A stretch of 64,000 nucleotides of DNA from Gammaproteobacteria bacterium (GCA_014075255.1 CP046178.1:2498894-2562893); one strand, 5' to 3'; shown: positions 15,248-25,033, counted from the first letter of the stretch. A program made the numbers and translations. The notes: generated by a model from the letters alone, not told the origin.

Positions 15248-17830
15248 ATGCGCATGGATAAACTAACCAATAATTTCCAGCTTGCTTTGCAAGAGGCGCA
15301 GTCTATGGCGGTAGGCAAAGATCATCAGTTCATTGAGCCTGCGCATATGATGGCAGCGATGCTGAATCAAGAAAATAGTGCGGTGGCTAACTTGTATCTA
15401 CGTGCCGGTGCAGATGTAAATGCAATTAAACAAAAAACTCAAGATATTATTGAACGTTTGCCAAGGGTTTCGGGAACAGCGGGTGAGGTGCATATATCCA
15501 ACACGCTAAGCAATTTATTAAATGTTACCGATAAGATATCCCAGAAAAGTGGGGATAATTACATTGCATCAGAAATGTTTGCTGTTGCAGCATTAGAAGA
15601 TAAGGGTGAGTTAGGGAGTTTACTTAACCAGTCTGGTATCCATAAAAAGCAATTAATGACAGCGCTAGAAAGAATGAGAGCGGGTGAAAATGTGATTGAT
15701 CCTAATGCAGAAGAAACTAGGCAAGCATTGGATAAATATACAATTGATTTAACCGAGCGTGCCGAACAAGGCAAGCTTGATCCTGTCATTGGTCGTGATG
15801 ATGAAATTCGTCGAGCCATACAAGTTTTGCAACGCCGCACTAAAAATAATCCAGTATTGATAGGTGAGCCGGGTGTAGGTAAAACTGCAATTGTGGAAGG
15901 TCTTGCCTTGCGCATTGTAAACGGCGAAGTTCCTGAAGGAGTTAAAAACAAAAAACTCCTGTCTTTGGATTTAAGTGCATTAATAGCCGGTGCAAAATTC
16001 CGCGGAGAGTTTGAAGAGCGTTTGAAGGCTGTTTTAAATGAATTATCTAAGCAAGAAGGACAAATTATCTTATTCATAGATGAACTTCATACTATGGTGG
16101 GTGCAGGTAAAGCCGAGGGTGCAATGGATGCAGGAAATATGCTTAAGCCTGCATTAGCAAGAGGGGAGCTACACTGTTTAGGTGCTACTACCTTGGACGA
16201 ATACCGGCAATATATTGAAAAAGATGCAGCATTAGAGCGTCGTTTCCAAAAAATCATTGTGGATGAGCCAAGCGTCGAAGATACCATAGCTATATTACGT
16301 GGCTTAAAAGAACGTTATGAAGTTCATCATGGTGTAGATATCACGGACCCTGCCATTGTAAGTGCTGCGACACTCTCACATCGTTATATTTCCGATCGAC
16401 AATTGCCTGACAAAGCGATTGACCTTATTGATGAGGCCGCATCACGAATTCGCATGGAAATTGATTCTAAGCCTGAATCGATGGATAAGTTAGATCGCAA
16501 ACTCATTCAGTTAAAAATTGAACGTGAAGCATTGAAAAAAGAATCTGACGATGCATCTAAAAAGCATTTATCAGAGCTTGAGGAAGAAATACAAAAACTT
16601 GAAAAAGAATATGCGGGCTTAGATGAAGTGTGGCGCTCAGAAAAAATTACATTACAAGGGGCGCAAGAAATAAAAGAAGCGCTTGAGCAAGCACGATTTG
16701 ACCTAGATGCTGCGCATAGGGCAAGTGACTTAGCTAAAATGTCTGAACTGCAATATGGAAGAATTCCCGAACTGGAAAAACAGCTACATGCTGCAAGTGA
16801 AGTAAAAACTTCTGAAAATAAATTGCTACGTAATAAAGTAACTGATGCGGAAGTAGCAGAAATTGTCGCGCATTGGACCGGTATCCCTGTGTCAAAGATG
16901 TTGGCGGGAGAACGAGAAAAACTATTAGAAATGGAATCTGTATTAGGCAAAAGGGTAGTAGGTCAAGATGAAGCAGTTCAAGTGGTTTCAGATGCTGTGC
17001 GTAGATCTCGTGCAGGTATTTCAGACCCAAGAAGACCTAACGGCTCTTTCTTGTTTTTGGGCCCAACCGGTGTAGGTAAAACTGAACTTACCAAGGCGTT
17101 GACAGAGTTTTTATTTGATAGTGAAGAGGCGTTAATTCGTGTCGATATGTCTGAGTTTATGGAAAAACACTCTGTTGCGCGTTTGATTGGTGCGCCACCA
17201 GGATATGTGGGTTACGAAGAAGGTGGGTACTTGACCGAAGCCGTGCGTCGCAAACCTTATAGTGTGGTGTTGTTGGACGAAATTGAAAAAGCACACCCAG
17301 ATGTATTTAATATTTTGCTTCAAGTATTAGACGACGGGCGTTTAACAGATGGACATGGGCGCACGGTAGATTTTAAAAATACAGTAATCATAATGACTTC
17401 AAATTTAGGCAGTGATTTGATTCAAGAGATGTCTACCGATAAAGATTATACAAAAATGAAGACAGCGGTTATGGAGGTTGTAGCGGCAAGGTTTAGACCT
17501 GAATTTATCAATCGCATAGACGATGCCATTGTGTTTCACCCTTTGTCACAACAACACATTCGTGCAATTACAGAAATTCAACTCCTACAATTGCAAGCTA
17601 GATTAAATGATCGCGATATTAAATTATCGTTTTCGGATGCTGCATTAGATAAGTTGTCTGAAGCAGGTTTTGATCCTGTGTATGGGGCGCGTCCTTTGAA
17701 ACGGGCTATTCAAGAATTGGTTGAAAACCCACTTGCACATTCACTCTTGTCTGGTGAAATACAAACAGGTGGAATTGTAAATGTTGGGGTAAGTGGGGAT
17801 ATGTTAAGTTTTAATCATAAAGCTTCTTAA
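15248..17830 (+). CDS. clpB: ATP-dependent disaggregase ClpB
   Basis: 860 residues, as usual for ClpB. The N domain is at about 1-145. NBD1 has Walker [10 protein letters not shown] and Walker [11 protein letters not shown]; the coiled-coil middle domain is at about 400-530 (rich in Glu, Lys and Leu); NBD2 has GPTGVGKTE and [11 protein letters not shown]. The hexamer works with DnaK to pull proteins out of aggregates. GGAGA sits 7 bases before the ATG at 15248; a second ATG two codons later cannot be excluded. A sigma-32 promoter precedes it, and a hairpin follows the stop. Confidence 0.97.
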   Translation: MRMDKLTNNFQLALQEAQSMAVGKDHQFIEPAHMMAAMLNQENSAVANLYLRAGADVNAIKQKTQDIIERLPRVSGTAGEVHISNTLSNLLNVTDKISQKSGDNYIASEMFAVAALEDKGELGSLLNQSGIHKKQLMTALERMRAGENVIDPNAEETRQALDKYTIDLTERAEQGKLDPVIGRDDEIRRAIQVLQRRTKNNPVLIGEPGVGKTAIVEGLALRIVNGEVPEGVKNKKLLSLDLSALIAGAKFRGEFEERLKAVLNELSKQEGQIILFIDELHTMVGAGKAEGAMDAGNMLKPALARGELHCLGATTLDEYRQYIEKDAALERRFQKIIVDEPSVEDTIAILRGLKERYEVHHGVDITDPAIVSAATLSHRYISDRQLPDKAIDLIDEAASRIRMEIDSKPESMDKLDRKLIQLKIEREALKKESDDASKKHLSELEEEIQKLEKEYAGLDEVWRSEKITLQGAQEIKEALEQARFDLDAAHRASDLAKMSELQYGRIPELEKQLHAASEVKTSENKLLRNKVTDAEVAEIVAHWTGIPVSKMLAGEREKLLEMESVLGKRVVGQDEAVQVVSDAVRRSRAGISDPRRPNGSFLFLGPTGVGKTELTKALTEFLFDSEEALIRVDMSEFMEKHSVARLIGAPPGYVGYEEGGYLTEAVRRKPYSVVLLDEIEKAHPDVFNILLQVLDDGRLTDGHGRTVDFKNTVIIMTSNLGSDLIQEMSTDKDYTKMKTAVMEVVAARFRPEFINRIDDAIVFHPLSQQHIRAITEIQLLQLQARLNDRDIKLSFSDAALDKLSEAGFDPVYGARPLKRAIQELVENPLAHSLLSGEIQTGGIVNVGVSGDMLSFNHKAS

Positions 17831-17846
17831 GCTGATTAGAAGTTAT

Positions 17847-17873
17847 AAAGGAGCAATGGCTCATTGCTCCTTT
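17847..17873 (+). terminator. Strong hairpin after clpB, probable terminator
   Basis: AAAGGAGCAATG (17847-17858) and CATTGCTCCTTT (17862-17873) form an exact 12-bp stem with loop GCT. The run of T after the stem is only the three in the arm, so termination may be partial. It sits between convergent genes. Confidence 0.65.
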
Positions 17874-17889
17874 CAGCCACATTGTTACA

Positions 17890-18282
17890 TTAATGCCTTC
17901 GATTGATGCGTTGACCTTTTCGATCTAGACGTCTATCTATACGATCACCTTTGCGATTTAAACGATTGTCGATTCGGTCGCCTCTTCGGTCTAATCGATT
18001 ATCGGCAATATTGCCTTTACGCTCTAGTCGGTTTGCTAAGCCATCTTTTCCTGCATCACGTGCACGATCTGCCTTTCTGTCAAATCTATTTTCAATGCGA
18101 TCACCTTTACGATCTAAACGATTGTCAATACGGTCGCCTTTGCGGTCTAGATGACGTTCAATTCGATCACCCTTGCGATCTAGGTGGCGTTCTATCTTGT
18201 CCCCTTTGTCTGCACTTGCAATAGATGCGCTTGTAACTAGTAAAAAAGTAGCAGTCAATAATGTTAGGTTTTTAGTATTCAT
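17890..18282 (-). CDS. Exported hendecad-repeat protein, highly charged
   Basis: 130 residues from the ATG at 18282 (GGAG 8 bases before it). A longer frame reaches 18351 but lacks a signal-like start. The signal peptide is residues 1-24 (NLTLLTATFLLVTSASIASA). The rest is about nine 11-residue units of the form KGDRIxxRLDR; the fifth is expanded and degenerate (KADRARDAGKDGLANRLER). An 11-residue period fits a long, straight amphipathic helix or right-handed coiled coil, almost all Arg, Asp, Lys and Gly at the surface. The DNA repeats with a 33-base period, so unit number may vary between strains. Function unknown; small Arg/Asp-rich exported proteins of this style occur in other proteobacteria. 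A periplasmic or surface-binding role is inference. Confidence 0.8.
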   Translation of the reverse strand: MNTKNLTLLTATFLLVTSASIASADKGDKIERHLDRKGDRIERHLDRKGDRIDNRLDRKGDRIENRFDRKADRARDAGKDGLANRLERKGNIADNRLDRRGDRIDNRLNRKGDRIDRRLDRKGQRINRRH

Positions 18283-18394
18283 GTTATTTGCTCCAGTTGC
18301 ATAATTCACACTGTATACAACGGGAGAGTAAGCAACTGGTTGACAGGACATTCTAAGAATGATGCTAAGAGGCTAAAATATTAATAATTATTAA

Positions 18395-19240
18395 TTACTT
18401 ACCTTTAACTTTCGAGGATCGTGAAAGTAGGATGTCAAGCATTCTTGTTGGGAATATTCTTTTTAAATATGCAAATAGGTAGGTTGGGAAAGTTACGTAA
18501 TATCTGGGTTTAGGGTGTCGTCTTTGTAGTGCATGCAATACTTTTTTTGCAACTGCCTCTGGTTCAAGCGTAAACGGTACTGCAGGGCCTTCAGTTTCAA
18601 GTCGAGAAATCGTTGCATGATACGTTTTTTTGAATCGACTACGATTACTATCTATATTTTTTTTAAATAGTTTTAAGCTATTTTGGCGGAATTGACTTGT
18701 GATTGGGCCGGGTTCAACTAATGATACATAGATATTTGTACCCCTCAGTTCTAAACGTAATGCATCGCTAATTCCTTCCAATGCAAACTTTGAGGCAATG
18801 TATGCTCCGCGAAAGGGCATTGCAACAAACCCTAATACAGAACTAATTTGAATAATTCTTCCATGCCCTTGTTGATGCATGATAGGCAAAACCGAATTAG
18901 TTAGTTCGATTAAGCCAAATAAATTGGTTTCAAATTGTTCGCGTAATACTTTGCGACTCAGATCTTCTACTGCACCTGCTTGCCCAAAACCTGCATTGTT
19001 GATGAGTGCATATAGATTTCCATTTGTTTGTGTTAGTAATAATTCAACTGCAGCTTTGATAGATTCGGAGTCTGTTATATCTAGTTGCAAGCAGCGTAAG
19101 CCAAGTTGGGTAAGTTTCTTTACATCGGATGACTTTCTTGCCGAAGCAAAAACTTGAAATCCACTTTTTTCTAATGATTGTGCAAGATGTAAACCAATGC
19201 CTGTTGAGCACCCAGTAATCAGTACGGTCTTATCTTTCAT
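18395..19240 (-). CDS. Short-chain dehydrogenase/reductase
   Basis: 281 residues with the classical SDR motifs: cofactor site TGCSTGIG near the N terminus, NNAGFG, the active-site Ser in QISSV, and YIASK with catalytic Tyr and Lys. The basic residues after the second beta strand (SARKSSD) favour NADPH. The C terminus (YVTFPTYLFAYLKRIFPTRML) is hydrophobic and may touch the membrane, as in YbbO- or retinol-dehydrogenase-like members. Substrate unknown. It stands alone between the hendecad-repeat gene and the terminator of the binding-protein gene. Confidence 0.85.
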   Translation of the reverse strand: MKDKTVLITGCSTGIGLHLAQSLEKSGFQVFASARKSSDVKKLTQLGLRCLQLDITDSESIKAAVELLLTQTNGNLYALINNAGFGQAGAVEDLSRKVLREQFETNLFGLIELTNSVLPIMHQQGHGRIIQISSVLGFVAMPFRGAYIASKFALEGISDALRLELRGTNIYVSLVEPGPITSQFRQNSLKLFKKNIDSNRSRFKKTYHATISRLETEGPAVPFTLEPEAVAKKVLHALQRRHPKPRYYVTFPTYLFAYLKRIFPTRMLDILLSRSSKVKGK

Positions 19241-19303
19241 GGCGAAAGTATAAATCTAAAAGCTTCAGCTTAAATATTTTAAGGTAAATTATTTTGAGCA
19301 TAA

Positions 19304-19337
19304 AAAAAGCTGAGCTTCTTTCGAAGCCCAGCTTTTT
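19304..19337 (-). terminator. Terminator of the orphan binding-protein gene
   Basis: AAAAAGCTGAGCTTC (19304-19318) pairs with GAAGCCCAGCTTTTT (19323-19337), one mismatch and a 4-base loop, with A/T tails on both sides. It lies 24 bases after the stop of the minus-strand gene. Confidence 0.85.
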
Positions 19338-19361
19338 ATTTACTAATGTGTGATTTAGATC

Positions 19362-20711
19362 TTAAAGGTCGAAATCATCATCATTACTGTCTGCAGAACA
19401 CGGACGAGCCGCAATCTTGTTGTCGGTTGCATATTGCTCTGCACCCGCATCAATGATCGCTTGTGATAGAGGTACGTCGCCCTCAATCCAATCCGATACG
19501 ATGTTCCACTGACGTGCACCTGAATCCCATTGCTGGAATTTAGCAAGATGTCCGCCTACGTGGTCAAGACAAGATAAAGCAAGTTCTGGTACAAGACCCG
19601 TAGCGCCTAACTCTTCGATGCGATCCGCACCCAATTGTAGGTTCTCAAAGCCCCAACGTGCTTCAGATGAAGTCAACGCGCGGTTGCCAAAACGTGCTTG
19701 GGCAATACGTAGCGCTTCTGTGTGTACTACACCCGCTAGTACGCCAAGGTTCCAATATACTGAGCCTAAACGTGACTTGTCTTGTAAGTCGCCGTTTCCG
19801 CCGCCGTATACGGTCTTGATGATTTGTTGTACCACATCAAAGTCGGTACCCGCTGGGTGAGTGGTAATAGCTTGGTAGCCATCCGCTGCTTTACCCGCTG
19901 GGATTACGTCTTCGTCAGAGTTAGACCAGATGTTGCCGATTAATCGGCTTACTGGGTAACCGGTACGTACCGCAGTTTGCATCGCAACTGGGTTCATAAC
20001 ACCCCAGCCTCTTAGCAATACATAGTCAGGCTTTAATTTACGAATGTTCAACCATTGTGATTGTTGCTCGTTACCTGGATGAGGTACTTCTAGAGGGTGG
20101 TGGGTGCAACCGTGCTTCTCACACATGCTGTCCATGAAGTCGATCGCTTCACGACCGTATGGAGAGCCGTGGTACAACATGGCAATCTTCTTGCCTTTAA
20201 GGTTGTCACGTCCGCCTTCTAGTACGTCACCAATGAAGTGCACCATAATGGAGTGCTCGTCATAGGTGTTGATACCTGGCATAAAGTAGTACGGGAAGAT
20301 GTCGCCGCGTTGGCCGGCTGTCTTACCGTGGTTTACCGCGATGATTGGCATCTTGTCTTTACGACCGGTTTCAATCAATGCAGTAGATATACCTACTGAT
20401 AGTGGGTCAAAGAATACCGCACCACCTTCACGATCTTTCAATCGCTTGTAGCACTCTACTCCGCGCTCTACTGAATATTCAGTTTCGCACTCTGACCAAA
20501 TAAGCTTTACGCCGTTTACACCGCCGTCTCGCTCATTTAATAAATTGTAGTAGTCTAAGATCCCACCAAAGTACCCTGTTCCACCTGCCGCATATGGTCC
20601 TACACGGTAGCTTGGAATCGGTACGTACATGGTGTCTTCCGCTAACACTGCTGTGCTAACGCTTAGCATCGATCCTAATGCTACCATTAACGTTAATAGT
20701 CTTATCTTCAT
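19362..20711 (-). CDS. Periplasmic substrate-binding protein, LivK-like (ABC transporter), orphan
   Basis: 449 residues. The signal peptide is MKIRLLTLMVALGSMLSVSTAVLA minus its last residues, cleaved near Ala24-Glu25. The mature protein follows the Peripla_BP_6 pattern of branched-chain amino acid/amide binding proteins (PSYRVGPYAAGGTGYFGG, LNERDGGVNGVKL, a Cys pair at ECETEY and VECYKRL, YHGSPYGREA). It ends in an unusual acidic tail, SNDDDFDL. No permease or ATPase gene lies in the window. Signs of high expression: GGAGGAG before the ATG, a strong terminator, and codon use visibly more GC-rich than its neighbours. Ligand unknown. It may serve a transporter encoded elsewhere. Confidence 0.85.
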   Translation of the reverse strand: MKIRLLTLMVALGSMLSVSTAVLAEDTMYVPIPSYRVGPYAAGGTGYFGGILDYYNLLNERDGGVNGVKLIWSECETEYSVERGVECYKRLKDREGGAVFFDPLSVGISTALIETGRKDKMPIIAVNHGKTAGQRGDIFPYYFMPGINTYDEHSIMVHFIGDVLEGGRDNLKGKKIAMLYHGSPYGREAIDFMDSMCEKHGCTHHPLEVPHPGNEQQSQWLNIRKLKPDYVLLRGWGVMNPVAMQTAVRTGYPVSRLIGNIWSNSDEDVIPAGKAADGYQAITTHPAGTDFDVVQQIIKTVYGGGNGDLQDKSRLGSVYWNLGVLAGVVHTEALRIAQARFGNRALTSSEARWGFENLQLGADRIEELGATGLVPELALSCLDHVGGHLAKFQQWDSGARQWNIVSDWIEGDVPLSQAIIDAGAEQYATDNKIAARPCSADSNDDDFDL

Positions 20712-20729
20712 GTGTACTCCTCCTATCCT

Positions 20730-20741
20730 TCAAGTACTTGA
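20730..20741. promoter_or_regulatory. 12-bp perfect palindrome in the binding-protein leader
   Basis: TCAAGTACTTGA lies 19 bases upstream of the ATG, just before GGAGGAG. It could be an operator or a small leader hairpin beside the ribosome site. Confidence 0.4.
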
Positions 20742-20786
20742 GGTTATATATAAACCACAAGTCTTAAAACATGGGTTGGTTTGATT

Positions 20787-20805
20787 TGTGAAAATAAATT
20801 TCACA
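20787..20805. promoter_or_regulatory. Candidate operator upstream of the binding-protein gene
   Basis: TGTGAAA and TTTCACA (7-bp arms, 5-base spacer) lie about 76 bases upstream of the ATG. The TGTGA/TCACA ends recall CRP sites, but the spacing is 9 rather than 6 bases, so it is not a normal CRP box. The regulator is unknown. Confidence 0.4.
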
Positions 20806-20958
20806 TTTAGTTTAGTTGTAAAAAAATAACTTTTCTTACAGTTATTTTTTAGACCACATAGGCTAAAAGAAGTTTAGGTCCTATATGCCTTCTGGCCAGT
20901 GTAGCTATTGCTAGATGGAATGCAAGGCAAAAGTATGAAGATGGGCGGGAAGTAAACA

Positions 20959-21033
20959 GTAAATTAAGCATAAATTAATAAACTAAATAAAACATTACCC
21001 TTATAAATATAAGGTTAGTAATGCTTAATTTAC
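20959..21033. repeat. Nested inverted repeats between the DUF4156 and binding-protein genes
   Basis: Outer arms GTAAATTAAGCAT (20959-20971) and ATGCTTAATTTAC (21021-21033) are exact. Inside, CATTACCCTTATA (20993-21005) pairs with TATAAGG (21008-21014) and GTAATG (21018-21023) with a three-base bulge. A further pair, AAACTAAATAAA (20980-20991) and TTTATTTTAGTTT (21036-21048), would cross the outer stem, so the structures are mutually exclusive or pseudoknotted. It could end transcription of the lipoprotein gene or act as a leader element. The remaining gap 20712-21103 has no gene. Confidence 0.55.
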
Positions 21034-21103
21034 AATTTATTTTAGTTTGCTGCTTATAAAGTGTGCAGATTATTTATATATTTACGCAAACAAAATCAGT
21101 TAT

Positions 21104-21430
21104 TTAAGGCACGCATCGATAAACCGCAAAGGTTTGTTCGCCATTATCAATTTTTGAGATAGGGGTAACGGTGTCACCGCCCATATTTACAGAGCTATTG
21201 CGTGCCAAGATCTGCAGTTCTTTAGCAATAATGGTGGGTTGTCGAGGAACTGTCATTAATGTGGGTTTTACTCGTACTGTTGTTGCGCCACGTTTTTGGC
21301 AATTTGCAACTTCTCCGGAACTCAATAACCGTGCTTTTTCGCCACCATGCGTGAGTTTTACACTTGCGCAAGCGTTGATAGTCAAAGTGACCAATGCAAT
21401 TAATGAAACAAGGAAAAATTTATACAACAT
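21104..21430 (-). CDS. Small lipoprotein, DUF4156-like
   Basis: 108 residues. The signal sequence ends in the lipobox TINAC (lipid Cys near residue 21). After it come VKLTHGGEKARLL, VANCQKRGATTV with an internal Cys, and a C-terminal FAVYRCVP with a second Cys that could pair with it. This is the layout of DUF4156 lipoproteins: a small beta-rich domain with one disulfide in the periplasm. Function unknown. It stands alone, with gaps of about 120 bases to proS and 390 to the binding-protein gene. Confidence 0.75.
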   Translation of the reverse strand: MLYKFFLVSLIALVTLTINACASVKLTHGGEKARLLSSGEVANCQKRGATTVRVKPTLMTVPRQPTIIAKELQILARNSSVNMGGDTVTPISKIDNGEQTFAVYRCVP

Positions 21431-21552
21431 GACTTAGACCTAATGATAATTGGGGTTTGAATTATACTCTCTAGAAGATGACAGACTACTAGAACTTCTT
21501 CATGCTAGTTAGTTAGCAAATAGATTAAATAGTTTCCTATTAATATCATGTA

Positions 21553-23274
21553 TTAGTGGGAAATAATTTTTTCTTTAAGAAAATGGATAAGGCTATCGAT
21601 TGGAACTTGTTGGGAATCTGCATCTGCGCGACCTTTATATTCAATATTCCCTTCTTTTAAACCGCGGTCACCAATAACAATCCGGTGTGGTATGCCCATA
21701 AGTTCGTGGTCTGCAAACATTAACCCAGCACGCAGATCTCGGTCATCAAAAAGAACTTCTATTCCTGCATCTTGAAGCTTTGAATATAAATGTTCACAGG
21801 TTGATTGCACTTGTTCGGATTTTTTTAAATTTATAGGCACTATAGAGAGATGGAATGGTGCAATGGCTTGCGGCCAGATAATTCCATTTTCATCAAAGTT
21901 TTGTTCTATAGCGGCTGCAACAACGCGAGTGACGCCAATGCCATAGCAACCCATTGTAACAACTTGATCTTTACCGTCAGCGCCTAATACGCTAGCTTTG
22001 AGCGCTTGGCTGTATTTATCTCCTAGCTGAAAAATATGACCGACTTCTATACCGCGTTTAATGGAGACGGTGCCTTTACCATCAGGGCTGGCATCACCAT
22101 CAACAATCTTGCGTAAATCTACAGTGGGCGAATTGTTAAACTGTTTGCAATCTCGCTGCCAATTTGCACCTTTATAATGAAAACCTTCCACATTTGCCCC
22201 GCAGATAAAATTCGATAATGCCGCTACAGCATGATCAAATAAGATTGGGATTTTCAAATCTAGAGGTCCTATAGAACCAGGCTTGCAACCAAGTTCTGCC
22301 TGAATGTCTTTCTCACTGGCGAATTCAAGTGGCTCGGCCACACCTTCAAGTTTTTGAGCTTTAACAGGATTGAGTTCATGGTCGCCGCGAAGTACTAATG
22401 CAATTAATGTGTCATCCTCGCCTTTTACGATCAATGTTTTAACCACTTGCTCAGGGTGGGTTCCTAGGAATTTGCAGACTTCATCTATGCTGTGTTGATT
22501 TGGAGTAGCTGTTTTTTCTAATCTTGCCTGGTCTGTATTCTCAATGCATTCGGGTTTAAATGTAGGTGCTAATTCAACATTTGCTGCGTACTTACTTTGG
22601 TTTGAAAACGCAATTGCATCTTCACCAGACTCAGCTAGCACATGAAATTCATGCGAAGCATTACCACCAATGCTTCCGGTATCTGCTTCTACGGCGCGAA
22701 ACTCGAGTCCTAAGCGAGTAAAAATACTTTGGTAAGTATCAAACATAATCTGATACGTACGTTCAAGACATTCTTTGCTAATATGAAAAGAGTAGGCATC
22801 TTTCATGCTAAATTCTCGTGCACGCATCACACCAAAGCGTGGGCGAACCTCATCGCGGAATTTGGTTTGTATCTGATAAAAATTAACTGGTAATTGTTTG
22901 TAGCTACGCACTTCTTTACGGACAAAGTCAGTTATTACTTCTTCATGAGTGGGTCCGTAACAAAATTCGCGTTTATGGCGATCGCGCAAACGCAATAGTT
23001 CCGGGCCATATTGCTCCCAACGTTCCGTTTCTTGCCATAGCTCAGCGGGTTGAATGGAAGGCATGAGCACTTCGATTGCACCTGATTTATTCATCTCCTC
23101 ACGAATTATATTTTCTACTTTGCGTAAGGTTCGCAGCCCTATAGGCATCCATGTGTAAAGCCCTGAAGCAAGACGCCGGATCATTCCGGCACGTAGCATA
23201 AGTTGGTGACTGACGACTTCTGCGTCAGCAGGTGATTCTTTAAGGGTAGATAGGAAAAACTGGTTTACACGCAT
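21553..23274 (-). CDS. proS: Prolyl-tRNA synthetase (ProS, bacterial type with editing domain)
   Basis: 573 residues, the usual length of the bacterial form. The class II core holds motif 1 (near LPRMI-equivalent [17 protein letters not shown]), motif 2 ([21 protein letters not shown]) and motif 3 ([13 protein letters not shown]). The YbaK-like editing domain is inserted at about 225-400 and removes Ala from tRNA-Pro. An anticodon-binding domain is C-terminal ([19 protein letters not shown]). It charges tRNA-Pro in the cytosol. It follows the DUF4124 gene after 121 bases containing a stem-loop. Confidence 0.97.
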   Translation of the reverse strand: MRVNQFFLSTLKESPADAEVVSHQLMLRAGMIRRLASGLYTWMPIGLRTLRKVENIIREEMNKSGAIEVLMPSIQPAELWQETERWEQYGPELLRLRDRHKREFCYGPTHEEVITDFVRKEVRSYKQLPVNFYQIQTKFRDEVRPRFGVMRAREFSMKDAYSFHISKECLERTYQIMFDTYQSIFTRLGLEFRAVEADTGSIGGNASHEFHVLAESGEDAIAFSNQSKYAANVELAPTFKPECIENTDQARLEKTATPNQHSIDEVCKFLGTHPEQVVKTLIVKGEDDTLIALVLRGDHELNPVKAQKLEGVAEPLEFASEKDIQAELGCKPGSIGPLDLKIPILFDHAVAALSNFICGANVEGFHYKGANWQRDCKQFNNSPTVDLRKIVDGDASPDGKGTVSIKRGIEVGHIFQLGDKYSQALKASVLGADGKDQVVTMGCYGIGVTRVVAAAIEQNFDENGIIWPQAIAPFHLSIVPINLKKSEQVQSTCEHLYSKLQDAGIEVLFDDRDLRAGLMFADHELMGIPHRIVIGDRGLKEGNIEYKGRADADSQQVPIDSLIHFLKEKIISH

Positions 23275-23335
23275 GAGATAAAAATAGACTAAATAAAAAT
23301 TAACTTAAATGATTAAGTCACATAGTAACAAGAAG

Positions 23336-23359
23336 TCACCACGATCTATATCGTGGTGA
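23336..23359 (-). terminator. Stem-loop between the DUF4124 gene and proS
   Basis: TCACCACGAT (23336-23345) and ATCGTGGTGA (23350-23359) form an exact 10-bp stem with a 4-base loop. There is no long T run after it on the minus strand, so it is a weak terminator or an RNA-processing hairpin limiting readthrough into proS. Confidence 0.5.
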
Positions 23360-23395
23360 TTAAATTTAAGGAAGATTGAGGTTAGCTAGGGTGAG

Positions 23396-23848
23396 TTAGC
23401 TGCAGAATTCAGAAACTTGTTCTTGAGATTCTTGTATTTTACCTTGGCGTTCGTCTTCACTAAGCTTGCGATAAACATCGCCATCTTTAATGGTTACTTG
23501 ACCGCGACTGGTGAGAGATTCCATATTTTTTGTGGCAATTGCACAGTTTTCAGCTTTAATTTTATTACTTTCTTGCATTACCTTTTTGTCAGTTTCACTT
23601 TGTTTGCGTTCTTCGCGTCGTTCTTCAAAGCTGTCGCCTGAATTCGAAGCGTCTGAATCCGCTTTAGCGACAGATGTTTTGACTCCAAGATCATCTTGAT
23701 AGACCACTTCAAATTCAACACCTGGTGCTGGGGGAGTCTGGCTGTAAATGATTCTGCCTTCTTCATTCCACTTATATACAGGAGCGGCATAAGCTGCTGT
23801 CCCAAGAATTAGAGCTAAACTTACCGCAAGGAGAATTTTTGAAATCAT
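23396..23848 (-). CDS. DUF4124 domain exported protein
   Basis: 150 residues with a signal peptide (MISKILLAVSLALILGTAAYA, cleaved near Ala21). Then the DUF4124 signature APVYKWNEEGRIIYSQTPP, a short WW-like beta module. The rest is charged and helical, with EERREERKQSETDKK; a C-terminal Cys is paired by one in ENCAIA. DUF4124 proteins are periplasmic and their role is not known. It is divergent from the LysR gene and lies upstream of proS on the same strand. Confidence 0.8.
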   Translation of the reverse strand: MISKILLAVSLALILGTAAYAAPVYKWNEEGRIIYSQTPPAPGVEFEVVYQDDLGVKTSVAKADSDASNSGDSFEERREERKQSETDKKVMQESNKIKAENCAIATKNMESLTSRGQVTIKDGDVYRKLSEDERQGKIQESQEQVSEFCS

Positions 23849-24081
23849 GATGTGTGAAAAATTAAATATTTAAGTAACAACAGTCTAGCAAAAATGAGTT
23901 GTATTTTGGCGAATACTGTATTTTCAGGGGGTTAGGCGGAGCCATTCTAACGACGAAGTTATTTGATAATGGTTCATTTTTACTAAATGTGAACTGCGTA
24001 TTTGCTTGTTTAAAGCCCTCTGATGTTATGCCTATAGACGAATAAAGGGTGAATTTCATGAGACTTCTAGAGGGATTCTGG

Positions 24082-24090
24082 TGCTATACT
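24082..24090 (+). promoter_or_regulatory. Extended -10 promoter of the LysR gene
   Basis: TGCTATACT (TG-N-TATACT) lies 44 bases before the ATG at 24134, with no clear -35, as extended -10 promoters allow. The 285-base divergent gap has no other gene. Confidence 0.5.
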
Positions 24091-24133
24091 AATTGCCTAT
24101 AAAAAAAATCAATTAGACTTCAAAGAGGTCTCC

Positions 24134-25033
24134 ATGGCGGATCGACGATTACAGGTATTTTATACAGTTGCAAAACTGTTGAGCTTTACTAAAGCGGCAG
24201 AAACGCTACATATGACTCAGCCTGCAGTTACCTTCCAAGTCCGTCAGCTGGAAGAGCATTTTAATACCCGTTTATTTGACCGCACCCATAATCGAGTGAC
24301 TTTAACCGAAGCAGGACGTAAATCTTATGAATACGCAGAAGAGATTTTCGAACTCTATGCGGAATTGGAAAACTCTATTAAAGAGTTAACGGGTGATGTA
24401 AGTGGCGTTTTAACACTAGGTGCAAGTACTACGATAGCTGAATACATGTTGCCAAGTTTGTTGAGTGGTTTTACTAAAGAATTTCCTGATATTCAGTTGC
24501 GTCTTAAGGTCTCAAATACTGAAGGCATTGTATCGATGATTGAAAATAGCATGATCGATTTAGGTATTGTTGAAGGGCCCGTTACCAATAAAAATTTATT
24601 GGTTGAAAAATGTCGTAAAGACTCTTTGGTAGTAATTGTTCCAAAACATCATGAGCTGGCATCAAAAACTTCTATTTCTATGGAAGAATTGTTGCCTTAT
24701 CCATTCATATCTCGTGAAGAGGGTTCAGGTACCCGCGAAGTCATTATGGACTATGTGGTCAGCCAGGGTTTGGATCGTAATAATCTTAATCTTAGCTTAG
24801 AGCTGGGTAGCCCCGAGTCAGTTAAGGGTGCTGTTGAAGCAGGAATGGGAGTTTCTATTGTCTCAAATGTTACGATTGAAAAAGAGCTTAAGCTCGATAG
24901 TATTTCTAAAGTTGATTTAGCCCCGCCACTTGAAAGACCTTTTTCCTTTGTGCGCCAACGACAAAAGTTTCGTTTGCATGCTATGGAACAGTTACTAGAA
25001 TATGCGCGTGGTTATTGTAGCCCTCCAGAGTAA
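24134..25033 (+). CDS. LysR-family transcriptional regulator (CysL/YeiE-like)
   Basis: 299 residues. A winged helix-turn-helix at 3-62 (FYTVAKLLSFTKAAETLHMTQPAVTFQ is the reading head) and a linker helix precede two Rossmann-like effector subdomains (about 90-295). The effector part, with GASTTIAEYMLPSLL, EEGSGTRE and GMGVSIVSN, is close to the CysL/YwfK/YeiE branch, whose members respond to sulfur or nitrogen metabolites. GAGG lies before the ATG. The targets are unknown; the next gene on the same strand is a PerM-type transporter 172 bases on, and the divergent gene is the DUF4124 protein. Which it controls cannot be seen here. Confidence 0.85.
   Translation: MADRRLQVFYTVAKLLSFTKAAETLHMTQPAVTFQVRQLEEHFNTRLFDRTHNRVTLTEAGRKSYEYAEEIFELYAELENSIKELTGDVSGVLTLGASTTIAEYMLPSLLSGFTKEFPDIQLRLKVSNTEGIVSMIENSMIDLGIVEGPVTNKNLLVEKCRKDSLVVIVPKHHELASKTSISMEELLPYPFISREEGSGTREVIMDYVVSQGLDRNNLNLSLELGSPESVKGAVEAGMGVSIVSNVTIEKELKLDSISKVDLAPPLERPFSFVRQRQKFRLHAMEQLLEYARGYCSPPE

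Noticed and set aside
15448-16954. Long open frames opposite clpB (for example 15559-16077 and 16507-16950 on the minus strand)
   Set aside because: They lie wholly inside clpB, whose domains are unmistakable, have no ribosome sites and show no family resemblance; they reflect codon bias.
17940-18210. CRISPR-like array from the 33-base period
   Set aside because: The repeats are in frame and code for 11-residue units of one protein; there are no unique spacers.
20787-20805. CRP site upstream of the binding-protein gene
   Set aside because: The half-sites TGTGA/TCACA are right, but the spacer is 9 bases instead of 6; kept only as an unknown operator.
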